DNA from: Methanobacteriota archaeon | Lineage (GTDB): Archaea; Halobacteriota; Halobacteria; Halobacteriales; Halalkalicoccaceae | Direction: 5' to 3' | DNA length: 21,868 bases | Assembly (NCBI GenBank): GCA_022561895.1 | Contig: JADFQH010000006.1 | Location: 1 to 21,868, forward strand | In this document: in pieces, positions 16,004 through 21,769 of the stretch | How positions within the stretch are numbered: position 1 is the first letter of the stretch | Layout: every line of letters begins with the position of its first letter | Translations under genes and position numbers: made by a program | Notes under the pieces: model-generated | Seen by the model: only the letters and a program-made list of their open reading frames with translations | What the model was told of the DNA's origin: nothing | The model's database searches: none

Positions 16004-16480
16004 ATGTCCAGTAGCCTCCCGAACATCAAAGTCGGGCGCGACGCGGAAGCGGACATGGCCCCCGAGGAGCTCCCAGTCTACGAGATCGAGTACCTGAACT
16101 ACGAGGTCATCCCCGAACACGGCTGGGATATCGACGACGACGACCTCTTCGAGAAGGCCGCCGCGGCAGATTTGGATGAAAAGGACCACGGCACCTACGA
16201 GATTCGGGGGACGCGCTACATCCTCGACGGCGCGGAAGACGACGGGAAGAAGTGGCCGTTCGAGTGTCGTGCGGCCTCGTGTGCGTACTGTACGATCATT
16301 CTCAAGGAGGGCGACCTGAAGATGGACATGGACCTGATCCTCACCGACGAGGAAGTAACGGAGCGAAACATCTACCTGAGCTGTCAGTCGATCCCCAAGA
16401 GCGAGGAGGTCAAAATCGTGTACAACGCCATGCTCGAGGACTACCTCCAAGAGAACATCGTCGGCGTCCGTGAGGTGTGA
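16004..16480 (+). CDS. Halophilic plant-type [2Fe-2S] ferredoxin, diverged paralogue
   Basis: This 158-residue soluble electron carrier has Cys88, Cys93, Cys96 and Cys127 in the C-x4-C-x2-C-x30-C pattern of haloarchaeal [2Fe-2S] ferredoxins. It also has the acidic insertion EYLNYEVIPEHGWDIDDDDLFEKA typical of that family and the ending VKIVYNAMLEDYLQ. Two things set it apart from the classic Halobacterium ferredoxin as I recall it. The loop reads CRAASCAYC instead of CRAGACANC, and there is an N-terminal extension of about 25 residues. It is probably a specialised ferredoxin with a shifted redox potential or partner; the partner is not evident. The ATG at 16004 is chosen because it follows a TATA box and begins just before the homologous region. 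The gene stops exactly where the convergent coiled-coil gene stops, with no base between. Confidence 0.88.
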   Translation: MSSSLPNIKVGRDAEADMAPEELPVYEIEYLNYEVIPEHGWDIDDDDLFEKAAAADLDEKDHGTYEIRGTRYILDGAEDDGKKWPFECRAASCAYCTIILKEGDLKMDMDLILTDEEVTERNIYLSCQSIPKSEEVKIVYNAMLEDYLQENIVGVREV

Positions 16481-16921
16481 TTACTTCGCGTTCTCGATCG
16501 CGTCCTGAAGGCGTTTTTCCGGCGACGCGCTCACCACCAGCTGTTCCTCGTTGTAGGCCTCGACCTCCGTGAGATCGAGGTCGATATCGTCCGCCTCGGA
16601 AAGCCCCTCGACGACTGCTGCAAGTAGCAGCGTTTGGGCGTCGAGTCGACTCTCGATCGCGTTGAGCTTGGTGAACGTCCGCTCTGCAAACCCGGTGAGC
16701 GAGTTCGAGAACTCCGTTAAGTTCGCCTCGTTTCCTTTGATTCGGCGCTCACCCAAGCTGATCCGCGCGAAGTTGTCGAGCTCCTCGAGTTCGTCTTCGA
16801 GGCGCTCGATCTCTTTTTCGAGATCCCGCGTGCGCTGATTGATCAGCTCCTCGATCTGGTAGTCAACCGTCGATTCGCCGCCGTCAACTGTCTCCGGCGT
16901 TACGCCGTCTCCCGTAGACAT
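16481..16921 (-). CDS. Coiled-coil protein of unknown function
   Basis: This is a 146-residue acidic protein. A long coiled coil at about 23-57 (IEELINQRTRDLEKEIERLEDELEELDNFA) is followed by amphipathic helices, including LTEFSNSLTGFAERTFTKLNAIESRLDAQTLLL, and an acidic tail. There is no membrane segment and no DNA-binding domain. Haloarchaeal genomes contain many such proteins, often labelled as bZIP-like without evidence. The start at 16921 is preferred to the upstream in-frame ATG codons because a TATA box lies about 28 nt before it. The ArsR-like gene lies upstream on the same strand. Two copies of the motif clustered at the ArsR promoter sit in the gap between them, so it is probably a target of that regulator. 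Confidence 0.7.
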   Translation of the reverse strand: MSTGDGVTPETVDGGESTVDYQIEELINQRTRDLEKEIERLEDELEELDNFARISLGERRIKGNEANLTEFSNSLTGFAERTFTKLNAIESRLDAQTLLLAAVVEGLSEADDIDLDLTEVEAYNEEQLVVSASPEKRLQDAIENAK

Positions 16922-16944
16922 GTGCGGACAATTGCCACGATTTA

Positions 16945-16953
16945 CCATATAGC
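16945..16953 (-). promoter_or_regulatory. TATA box for the coiled-coil gene
   Basis: On the minus strand GCTATATGG lies about 28 nt before the ATG at 16921. An ArsR-associated motif copy (16969-16984) sits some 16 bp further upstream. Confidence 0.55.
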
Positions 16954-16968
16954 TTTGGCTTGGCGACC

Positions 16969-16984
16969 ATACCATCGGCTGTAC
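16969..16984 (+). promoter_or_regulatory. Operator-like motif copy S0, upstream of the coiled-coil gene
   Basis: ATACCATCGGCTGTAC matches the consensus ATACNGTCGGCTGTAA at 13 of the 15 fixed positions. It sits just upstream of the coiled-coil gene's TATA box. Confidence 0.5.
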
Positions 16985-17031
16985 GTCATTCGAGAGTACC
17001 GCGGCTCCAGGTGGCGTGAATCTTCATGGAG

Positions 17032-17047
17032 TTACAGCCAACAGTAT
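17032..17047 (-). promoter_or_regulatory. Operator-like motif copy S1, at the 3' end of the ArsR gene
   Basis: On the minus strand this reads ATACTGTTGGCTGTAA, one base from the best copy (17407-17422). It overlaps the last base of the ArsR stop codon and lies upstream of the coiled-coil gene. Confidence 0.6.
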
Positions 17048-17367
17048 CAGTCTCCCGTCGAGGGGGGATCGGGCTGCTCGGTAGCCTGAAGAATGAACGT
17101 CCGTTCGGGCGGCGGGGCGATCCGAAGTTCGATCGTCCGAACGAGTCGATAGTATTTGCGGTTTCCCCGTCGGTAGTGTTCGACGATGTCCATCTCTTCG
17201 AGCGTCGAGAGGTGGTGTGCCGCAGTTTTGCCGTCCATACCGACCGTCTCCGTGAGTTCGGAGACGTACCTCGGGCCGTGTGAAAGCTCGCGGATGATCT
17301 TCAGCCGCGGTGTGCTTCCGAGCACGTCGATCAGTGACACAGTACGTTCGTCGGAACGTCGCCCCAT
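17047..17367 (-). CDS. ArsR-like winged-helix transcriptional regulator
   Basis: This 106-residue protein is almost entirely one winged helix-turn-helix. Residues 10-30 (SLIDVLGSTPRLKIIRELSHG) form the first helices, YVSELTETVGMDGKTAAHHLSTLEEMDIV (34-62) contains the recognition helix, and HYRRGNRKYYRLV is the wing. No cysteine is present, so classic ArsR metal sites are absent. It is a cytoplasmic DNA-binding repressor or activator. Three tandem copies of a 16-bp motif cover the 11-55 nt before its ATG, indicating self-regulation. Further copies point to the coiled-coil gene downstream and the amphi-Trp gene upstream as targets. The ATG at 17367 is the natural start for this domain length. 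The signal it senses is unknown. Confidence 0.82.
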   Translation of the reverse strand: MGRRSDERTVSLIDVLGSTPRLKIIRELSHGPRYVSELTETVGMDGKTAAHHLSTLEEMDIVEHYRRGNRKYYRLVRTIELRIAPPPERTFILQATEQPDPPSTGD

Positions 17368-17377
17368 AGGCGTTGCT

Positions 17378-17422
17378 ATACTGTCGGCGCTGATACGGTC
17401 GGTTGTATACTGTCGGCTGTAA
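17378..17422 (+). promoter_or_regulatory. Tandem array of three operator-like motif copies (S2-S4) over the ArsR promoter
   Basis: Copies start at 17378 (ATACTGTCGGCGCTGA), 17393 (ATACGGTCGGTTGTAT) and 17407 (ATACTGTCGGCTGTAA), so the period is 15 then 14 bp. They cover the 11-55 nt upstream of the ArsR ATG, where its promoter must lie. Outer bases form an imperfect dyad (TAC...GTA). Confidence 0.7.
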
Positions 17423-17501
17423 CTCGTTCACGATAGTTTGTGCCGAACTGGCTGTCACCGCCGGTCGTTCGGCTCCTTAGTGCTGGCGGTGTTTCGGGTG
17501 C

Positions 17502-17517
17502 TTACAGTCGACGGTAT
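17502..17517 (-). promoter_or_regulatory. Operator-like motif copy S5
   Basis: On the minus strand this reads ATACCGTCGACTGTAA. It is in the middle of the intergenic region between the ArsR and amphi-Trp genes. Confidence 0.55.
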
Positions 17518-17567
17518 AACTGTTTACCGGCGATCGTCCATACGGGTCGGCGGTCACCGGTAAGAGA

Positions 17568-17583
17568 CTACAACCGACCGTAT
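17568..17583 (-). promoter_or_regulatory. Operator-like motif copy S6
   Basis: On the minus strand this reads ATACGGTCGGTTGTAG, identical to S3 for the first 15 bases. It lies about 80 bp upstream of the amphi-Trp TATA box. Confidence 0.55.
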
Positions 17584-17661
17584 GAGTCAGTGGAGAGTTA
17601 GGGCTCGACCGGCTCGTTCGGTACGCGGACGGGTCCGAGGCGACAGTTGTACGACGACCGG

Positions 17662-17669
17662 ATTTAATA
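17662..17669 (+). promoter_or_regulatory. TATA box for the amphi-Trp/methyltransferase operon
   Basis: ATTTAATA lies about 26 nt before the ATG at 17692, fitting leaderless transcription. Confidence 0.55.
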
Positions 17670-17691
17670 GCGTTGGCTGATAACCACCGTC

Positions 17692-17997
17692 ATGGGCGAA
17701 GATATCGAGTTTCCGGACAAAAGCCATCACGGGCGAAAGACGATCACGAGCGGGTTTTTCGAACGCGAGATCCGCCTCTCGGGTGGCGAAACCGCGGCGT
17801 TCCTTCGGAATCTGGCGAACGCGATCGAGAGCGACACCCAGATCACGGTCTCGGGAAGCGACTGGGAGATCCCCTTCGAGTATCGCGAGCCGATCGAGGT
17901 CGAAGTCGAGTTCTCGAAACAGCGCGAGGGTGAACTCGAAATCGAAGTCGAGTTCACCGAAGCCCGCAGCGGCGACGGCGGCCTCAGCGTCGAGTGA
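17692..17997 (+). CDS. Amphi-Trp domain protein
   Basis: This 101-residue soluble protein belongs to the small amphi-Trp family. The hallmarks are a basic segment before an amphipathic helix (GGETAAFLRNLANAIE, about 31-46), the tryptophan motif DWEIPFEYREP (about 57-67), and alternating charged beta strands (IEVEVEFSKQREGELEIEVEF). The family's biochemical role is not established, to my knowledge. The ATG is supported by a TATA box at the leaderless distance. The stop overlaps the methyltransferase start as GTGA, so the two are translationally coupled and probably act together. ArsR-associated motif copies lie upstream in the shared intergenic region, suggesting control by that regulator. Confidence 0.82.
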   Translation: MGEDIEFPDKSHHGRKTITSGFFEREIRLSGGETAAFLRNLANAIESDTQITVSGSDWEIPFEYREPIEVEVEFSKQREGELEIEVEFTEARSGDGGLSVE

Positions 17998-18764
17998 TCG
18001 GTTTCCTTACCGCCATGTACTACTTCGGACTCTATCACTGGCGAGAGCGACTCCGGTCGCTGTTCGTTGGGTGCTGTTCGCTTCTCGCACTTGCTCTCAT
18101 CCGGCGACTCACGCCATCGAAGCGCCTTCGTTCACTCGCCGGAATCGCGCTCTTTCCCGCGCTCTCGCGTGCGGTCACGGCGGGATCGAAGCTGCTCCGA
18201 CCGCCGCCGTGGAGCCTCGAACGGTATAAGTACGACGCGCTGGGGACCGAACTCCCCTTTAAAGGGAAAAATAACCTTCTCGATATCGGCTGTGGGACGG
18301 GCCGGTCGCTGGTGGGACTCGCGCCACATCTCCCCGAGGGCTCGTCAGTAGTCGGTCTCGACGTGTTCGACGATCGGGTTATTCTCGGCAACGCGCCGCT
18401 GCTTGCTCGGCGAAACGCCAGCAAAGCGGGAATCGACGTGATTCCTGTACGGGGCGACGCCGCCCGGATCCCTCTAAAAGGGAACTCACAGGATCTCGTT
18501 ACTGCGTGTCGCGTGCTTCACGATCTTCCCGAGGAGAATCACGAGCGCACGCTACGGGAGATCCGCCGGGTCTGCCGTCCCGATGGCGTCTTGGGTATTC
18601 TCGAAATTCCGATCGCCCCCGGCGAGCGCGATCCCGAAACGTACTGGCGCGAGCGGGTCACTGAATCAGGGTTCGCTGTTCAAAAAGTAAATCGCGTCCC
18701 GCGAAAGGGCGACGGCGAGCCGTATATCGTAATCGTCGCGGAGCCGTCATCGGGTCGTGCGTAA
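17994..18764 (+). CDS. Membrane-anchored class I SAM-dependent methyltransferase
   Basis: This 256-residue protein has one or two hydrophobic stretches near the N-terminus (about 20-60, including LFVGCCSLLALALI), followed by a Rossmann-fold methyltransferase. The SAM-binding motif is LLDIGCGTGRSLVGLA (about 94-109), the acidic end of strand 2 is VVGLDVFDD, and RGDAARIPL and LVTACRVLHDLP follow in the usual order. The methyl acceptor is unknown; membrane attachment suggests a lipid, quinone or membrane protein. The GTG start overlaps the stop of the amphi-Trp gene by four bases. An ATG at 18015 is an alternative that would lose only seven residues. It ends facing the alpha/beta hydrolase gene, with a palindromic element in the 198-nt gap. 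Confidence 0.8.
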   Translation: MIGFLTAMYYFGLYHWRERLRSLFVGCCSLLALALIRRLTPSKRLRSLAGIALFPALSRAVTAGSKLLRPPPWSLERYKYDALGTELPFKGKNNLLDIGCGTGRSLVGLAPHLPEGSSVVGLDVFDDRVILGNAPLLARRNASKAGIDVIPVRGDAARIPLKGNSQDLVTACRVLHDLPEENHERTLREIRRVCRPDGVLGILEIPIAPGERDPETYWRERVTESGFAVQKVNRVPRKGDGEPYIVIVAEPSSGRA

Positions 18765-18826
18765 CCATCTTCAGCAGTATTCGCATTTCGAGCGCTTCGG
18801 ATACTGATCTACGAGGTCTGTGACAG

Positions 18827-18888
18827 CTATCGTAGTCGTTGAACGTCAATACACACCCGTGTGCAAACAGTTTCAACGACTACTATAG
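18827..18888. repeat. 62-bp imperfect palindromic element (MITE-like or bidirectional terminator)
   Basis: The 17-bp arms at 18827-18843 and 18872-18888 are inverted and match at 16 of 17 positions (CTATCGTAGTCGTTGAA against its complement). A second small stem, CACAC/GTGTG (18852-18856 and 18859-18863), lies within. It sits between two convergent genes. No T-tract and no clear target-site duplication are visible. The layout fits a miniature inverted-repeat element or a shared terminator hairpin. Confidence 0.65.
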
Positions 18889-18962
18889 AGCCGGAATGAA
18901 TTACGCACGACCCTATCGCCCGCCGAGTAGTTCGTTTGCCACAAAAACCTCCTTCCGACGAA

Positions 18963-19766
18963 TCAGCCGGCGAAGTCGGCCAGTTCCTCGTTGAGCTTGT
19001 CGGTCTCGTCGGCGGTGAGACCGTGGCCGCTGTTCTCGAAGCGAACGAGTTCGGCGTTCTCGATACCCTCCTCTAACACTTCGGCGGTGATCTCGAACGG
19101 CGTGATCTCGTCGTGGACGCCGTGGCAGATCCGGGTCGGCACGGTAATATCGGCCATACTTGGTCTAAGGTCTGCGTCTCGGAACGTTTCTGCTGATGCG
19201 GCCGTCGCCTGACCCGAGGCGTCCATTCCGAGGCTCCACAGCCAGTCCATCAGCTCGTCACTCTGCTCGGTGTGAAACAGCATTTCTCCAAATTCTGCGT
19301 TCATCGCCGCCCGATCCGTCCGCGCGCCTTCGATGAGCGGGTTGATTTCGGCCTCGTCGAGACCCTCGGGGAAATCCGGCTTCTCGGTGAGACACGGGCT
19401 CGCGGCGGCCAGCAGCGCCAGCTTCTCGACGTGGGCCTCGTCGTGACGACTCATATAACGGGTCGCGATCCCACCGCCCATCGAAAAGCCCGCAAGCGTG
19501 ACGCCTTCGACATCGAGTTCGTCGAGAACGGACTTCAGATCGTCCGCAAAGCGGTTATAATCGTAAGAGCCGTAGGGCTTGTCCGACTCGCCATATCCTC
19601 GGTGATCGACCCCGATACAGCGAAAACCCTCCTCTAGTAGGTGATGGTACTGGTACTCGAACATCCGGTGGCTGAGCGGCCATCCATGGAGAAAGACGAT
19701 CGGGTCGCCCTCGCCCAGATCCCGCACGAACACCTCGACGCCATCTTCGACCTCTATGCGGGGCAT
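18963..19766 (-). CDS. Alpha/beta hydrolase (esterase / non-heme chloroperoxidase-like)
   Basis: This 267-residue cytoplasmic enzyme has a complete catalytic triad. Ser95 lies in the nucleophile elbow GFSMGG, Asp219 in HGVHDEITP, and His248 in NSGHGL. The oxyanion motif FLHGWPLSHRMF (25-36) and the VDHRGYGESDKPYGSYDY block (53-70) are characteristic of the arylesterase/haloperoxidase branch. A lid region spans about 125-200. It would hydrolyse an ester or related bond; the substrate cannot be inferred. The ATG at 19766 was chosen over the upstream one at 19805 because the family begins right there (MPRIEVEDGVEVFVRDLG) and promoter-like sequence occupies the extra bases. An inverted repeat, GGATAC/GTATCC, lies about 20 nt before this start. 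Confidence 0.88.
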   Translation of the reverse strand: MPRIEVEDGVEVFVRDLGEGDPIVFLHGWPLSHRMFEYQYHHLLEEGFRCIGVDHRGYGESDKPYGSYDYNRFADDLKSVLDELDVEGVTLAGFSMGGGIATRYMSRHDEAHVEKLALLAAASPCLTEKPDFPEGLDEAEINPLIEGARTDRAAMNAEFGEMLFHTEQSDELMDWLWSLGMDASGQATAASAETFRDADLRPSMADITVPTRICHGVHDEITPFEITAEVLEEGIENAELVRFENSGHGLTADETDKLNEELADFAG

Positions 19767-19784
19767 GCGACAGTACGTTGGTTT

Positions 19785-19800
19785 GGATACGTATGTATCC
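19785..19800 (-). promoter_or_regulatory. Inverted repeat overlapping the hydrolase promoter
   Basis: GGATACGTATGTATCC has perfect 6-bp arms (19785-19790, 19795-19800) and covers the expected TATA position 19-34 nt before the hydrolase ATG. It may be an operator. Confidence 0.4.
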
Positions 19801-19938
19801 GTCACTCGCGGTAACGTTTCGGAGAAGATGGTATATTCGCACCCAGTAGGAACTGTTCATCGGATTTGGGCTAACACGAGCGACTACCGCGCCGAACACA
19901 GCGGCTGTGTGATCGCCGAAGACGCAAGCACTTTGTGT

Positions 19939-19956
19939 TTACATATACAAATACAA
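19939..19956 (+). promoter_or_regulatory. VapBC promoter with tandem hexamer
   Basis: A TATA-like TTACATATA is followed by two tandem ATACAA units (19945-19956) immediately before the ATG at 19960. The TATA box is close to the start. The repeats may be the antitoxin's own operator. Confidence 0.4.
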
Positions 19957-19959
19957 CAT

Positions 19960-20244
19960 ATGGGAACTAAGACCGTCGGATTGCGTGAGGAGGTGTATGA
20001 ACGACTCGCTACGGAGAAACGAGAGGGTGAGAGCTTTAGCGATGTCGTTGATCGAGTCCTCGACGACTCTCAGACGGACTGGCGCTACTCGTTTGGGCGG
20101 ATGAGTGAGAACGCAGAAGCGTTCGAAAGAGCCGTCCGATCCCAGCGCGAGGACATGAACGAGGGAATTTCAAATCGACAGGACGAAATCATCGAACAGA
20201 TGAGGTCGACACAGGAGAACGACTCGCAATCGGGGCAGGAATGA
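19960..20244 (+). CDS. vapB: VapB-like antitoxin
   Basis: This 94-residue protein has a ribbon-helix-helix-like N-terminus (GTKTVGLREEVYERLATEKREGESFSDVVDRVLDD, residues 2-36) expected to bind the operon promoter. The charged, flexible C-terminal half wraps the toxin in such systems. In this setting it neutralises the PIN ribonuclease encoded next. The start at 19960 is preferred over longer frames because the RHH begins right after it and a TATA box precedes it. The stop overlaps the toxin start as ATGA. The longer C-terminal part (RYSFGRMSENAEAFERAVRSQREDM) is typical of haloarchaeal members. Confidence 0.82.
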   Translation: MGTKTVGLREEVYERLATEKREGESFSDVVDRVLDDSQTDWRYSFGRMSENAEAFERAVRSQREDMNEGISNRQDEIIEQMRSTQENDSQSGQE

Positions 20245-20636
20245 AGTTTCTCGACACGACGTTTCTCATCGATCATCAACACGGCGATCCCGAAGTGCAG
20301 TCGTATCTCGAAACACACGAAGAGGAGACGTTCGCCACCTCGGTTCTCAACCTCAAGGAAGTCGCAGTTGGTCGGTTCATGACACAGACACCATCACCGA
20401 GTCAGCAGGATATTCGGGATGATTTTCGTTGGCTTCGAATAGAGCCGTTTTCACTTTCGCACGGACTTGCGGCGGCGGAAATAGAAGCCCACCTTCGGAA
20501 CGAGGACCGCCACCATTCGAGCCAGACAACCGACATTCTCATCGGTGGCGTCGCAAAGACACTGAACGCCCCCGTTGTGACGCGAAACACACAGGATTTC
20601 GATCTGTTTCCCGGTGTCGCCGTCGAGACGTACTAA
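20241..20636 (+). CDS. vapC: VapC-family PIN-domain ribonuclease toxin
   Basis: This 131-residue protein is a standard VapC. The metal-binding acids are Asp5 (FLDTTFLID), Glu40 (VLNLKEVAVG), Asp98 (SSQTTDILIGGVA), and the Asn116/Asp119 pair in VTRNTQDF. Toxins of this family cut RNA, often tRNA or rRNA, when released from VapB; the target here is unknown. All catalytic positions are intact. The gene overlaps vapB by 4 nt, and the order is antitoxin then toxin. A stranded tail of another gene (20695-20805) follows on the opposite strand. Confidence 0.9.
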   Translation: MKFLDTTFLIDHQHGDPEVQSYLETHEEETFATSVLNLKEVAVGRFMTQTPSPSQQDIRDDFRWLRIEPFSLSHGLAAAEIEAHLRNEDRHHSSQTTDILIGGVAKTLNAPVVTRNTQDFDLFPGVAVETY

Positions 20637-20669
20637 CCGCACGCGAGCAGCTGCTATCGCCTTTCGTTG

Positions 20670-20688
20670 AAAAAATCCGCTTTGCGGA
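20670..20688 (-). terminator. Hairpin plus T-tract below the stranded gene tail
   Basis: On the minus strand TCCGC and GCGGA pair across AAA and run into TTTTTT. It lies just after the stop at 20695. The corresponding downstream flank of the second tail copy (21770-21794) keeps the T-run but not a good stem. Confidence 0.55.
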
Positions 20689-20768
20689 GCCTGCTTACTC
20701 CTCCATCGAGAGGACGAGCAGTCGGTCGTCGCGTTTGCCGCGGCGCAGCCAGCCGCTGCCGCCGATCT
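20670..20768 (-). repeat. Left copy of the ~100-bp direct repeat flanking the MntA/HepT module
   Basis: Bases 20670-20768 align without gaps to 21770-21868 at a constant offset of 1100, with 89 of 99 identical by my count. The similarity spans both the gene tail and about 25 bp beyond its stop. It may extend past the right edge in the second copy. Confidence 0.8.
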
Positions 20769-20805
20769 GGACCGCGACGTACTGCTTTTCGGCGTCCGGG
20801 TCGTA
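20695..20805 (-). pseudogene. Stranded C-terminal tail of a PQQ-dehydrogenase-like gene
   Basis: On the minus strand 36 codons read DPDAEKQYVAVQIGGSGWLR, then RGKRDDRLLVLSMEE and a stop, with an in-frame stop immediately upstream at 20806-20808. There is no start or body. The same ending occurs at 21795-21868, belonging to a gene that continues past the window edge. The QYVAVQxGGSGW...RLLVFSM pattern resembles the last propeller strand of PQQ-binding dehydrogenases, but 36 residues are too few to be sure. It is a duplicated or displaced gene end, not a working gene. Confidence 0.65.
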
Positions 20806-20833
20806 TCAGCTCATTGGGTCGCCGGAAGCGAGT

Positions 20834-21271
20834 TCAGTTCTGGTCTCGGAACCACTGAGCCACCTGCCGACTGAACGCATCGTAGATCTCCAGTCCCGTT
20901 TGGAGCGTTTCGTACACCTCGACGGGATCTACCCTGCCGTACTCGTGGGCTAGGACGTTTCTGAACCCGACGGCGGCGACGAGCGTACTCATCGTCCCTT
21001 CGTCGATAACCCCCTTCCGACCGAGGACACGAATCGCCTCTTTGGAGGTACTGCCATCGAACTCGAAGTCATGCGTGGCGATGCGTTGGGCGAGATCGGA
21101 ACACGCCTGAATCGCGTTCTCGAACATTCGCTCGACAGCGCGCTGCTCGGTTGTATTATCGAGAAGATCCGTGCGAGAGAGTGATCGTTGTTTCGCCGTC
21201 AGTTCACCATGGTACTGCTCGATCTGTTCGAGTTTCACCGAGACGACGCGCTCGTCAGCCACGCAATCCAC
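20834..21271 (-). CDS. hepT: HepT-type HEPN toxin
   Basis: This 145-residue all-helical protein has the HEPN RNase motif R-x4-H-x-Y, seen as Arg104, His109 and Tyr111 in RNVLAHEYGRVD. In characterised MntA/HepT pairs HepT cuts RNA and is silenced when MntA attaches AMP groups to the motif tyrosine; that tyrosine is present here. It starts with GTG at 21271, overlapping the end of mntA by 17 nt. A GTG at 21262 is an alternative that shortens the overlap to 8 nt. The stop lies 28 bp from the stranded gene tail. The residues required for both activity and silencing are intact. Confidence 0.88.
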   Translation of the reverse strand: MDCVADERVVSVKLEQIEQYHGELTAKQRSLSRTDLLDNTTEQRAVERMFENAIQACSDLAQRIATHDFEFDGSTSKEAIRVLGRKGVIDEGTMSTLVAAVGFRNVLAHEYGRVDPVEVYETLQTGLEIYDAFSRQVAQWFRDQN

Positions 21272-21686
21272 CCTCCGCGATACGGTCGATCACGCCCCGC
21301 TGGTGGTCCCGAATCTCGTCGCGTCGATCCTCGAACGCTCTCTCGATTTTCGTCTTGAACCGGCGAAATGCTCGCTCATCGCCACAGAGGAACTCGCCGT
21401 TGACCGCGTCGTGGGCGACAGCAATTGGGAGATCTTCGATGTCGGAGATATCGATAAAGGGCGCTCTCTCTTGTTGGAGGTCGCCCGAAAGGAAACACCG
21501 CTTTTCGAACCGCTCGCGAGAGGAGAGGTCGTCGGTGAATTTAACGGCGAGGTCGAGATCCGACGACGGACGTGACTTACCCGCCACCTGCGAACCGAAC
21601 GCGATCGCGAACTCGATGGCTCCTTCATCGCAAAACGACGCTCCGAGGTCTGCGAGGATCTCTGAACGGCCATCAATCGCTCCCAT
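21255..21686 (-). CDS. mntA: MntA-type nucleotidyltransferase antitoxin
   Basis: This 143-residue minimal nucleotidyltransferase carries the exact motif G-S-x10-D-x-D, with Gly31, Ser32, Asp43 and Asp45. A third acidic site lies probably in the PFIDISDIEDLP segment. Family members AMPylate their HEPN partner, encoded immediately downstream. The ATG at 21686 is preferred to the one at 21713 because a TATA-like box lies at the leaderless distance before it. The order, antitoxin first with overlapping toxin, is the standard one. The pair is flanked by two copies of a gene tail, suggesting it moved as a unit. Confidence 0.88.
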   Translation of the reverse strand: MGAIDGRSEILADLGASFCDEGAIEFAIAFGSQVAGKSRPSSDLDLAVKFTDDLSSRERFEKRCFLSGDLQQERAPFIDISDIEDLPIAVAHDAVNGEFLCGDERAFRRFKTKIERAFEDRRDEIRDHQRGVIDRIAEGGLRG

Positions 21687-21708
21687 ATGTAGGATAACAG
21701 CATATTGT

Positions 21709-21718
21709 AACAAAAGAA
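21709..21718 (-). promoter_or_regulatory. TATA box for the mntA-hepT operon
   Basis: On the minus strand ACAATATGCT/TTACAATATG lies about 27 nt before the ATG at 21686. Confidence 0.45.
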
Positions 21719-21769
21719 TTGCGCTATACTGGGTGAAACACTGGTGAGTCGTTCGCTGATACCGTTCGC

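Larger units (their letters stand above)
17368..17691. other. 324-nt intergenic region dense in dyads between the ArsR and amphi-Trp genes
   Basis: Besides motif copies S2-S6 this stretch contains two long-range inverted repeats: CACCGCC (17456-17462) with GGCGGTG (17485-17491), and TTACCGG (17524-17530) with CCGGTAA (17557-17563). No open frame in it looks like a protein. It holds both divergent promoters and could also encode a structured RNA, which cannot be decided from sequence alone. Confidence 0.5.

Noticed and set aside
17344..17359. Inverted repeat ACGTTC-GTCG-GAACGT at the start of the ArsR gene
   Set aside because: It lies within the coding region and is unrelated to the 16-bp motif. 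A single short dyad is not enough to call an operator.
18253..18264. Perfect palindrome CCCTTTAAAGGG
   Set aside because: It lies inside the methyltransferase coding sequence and encodes the conserved segment before the SAM motif. It is likely incidental.
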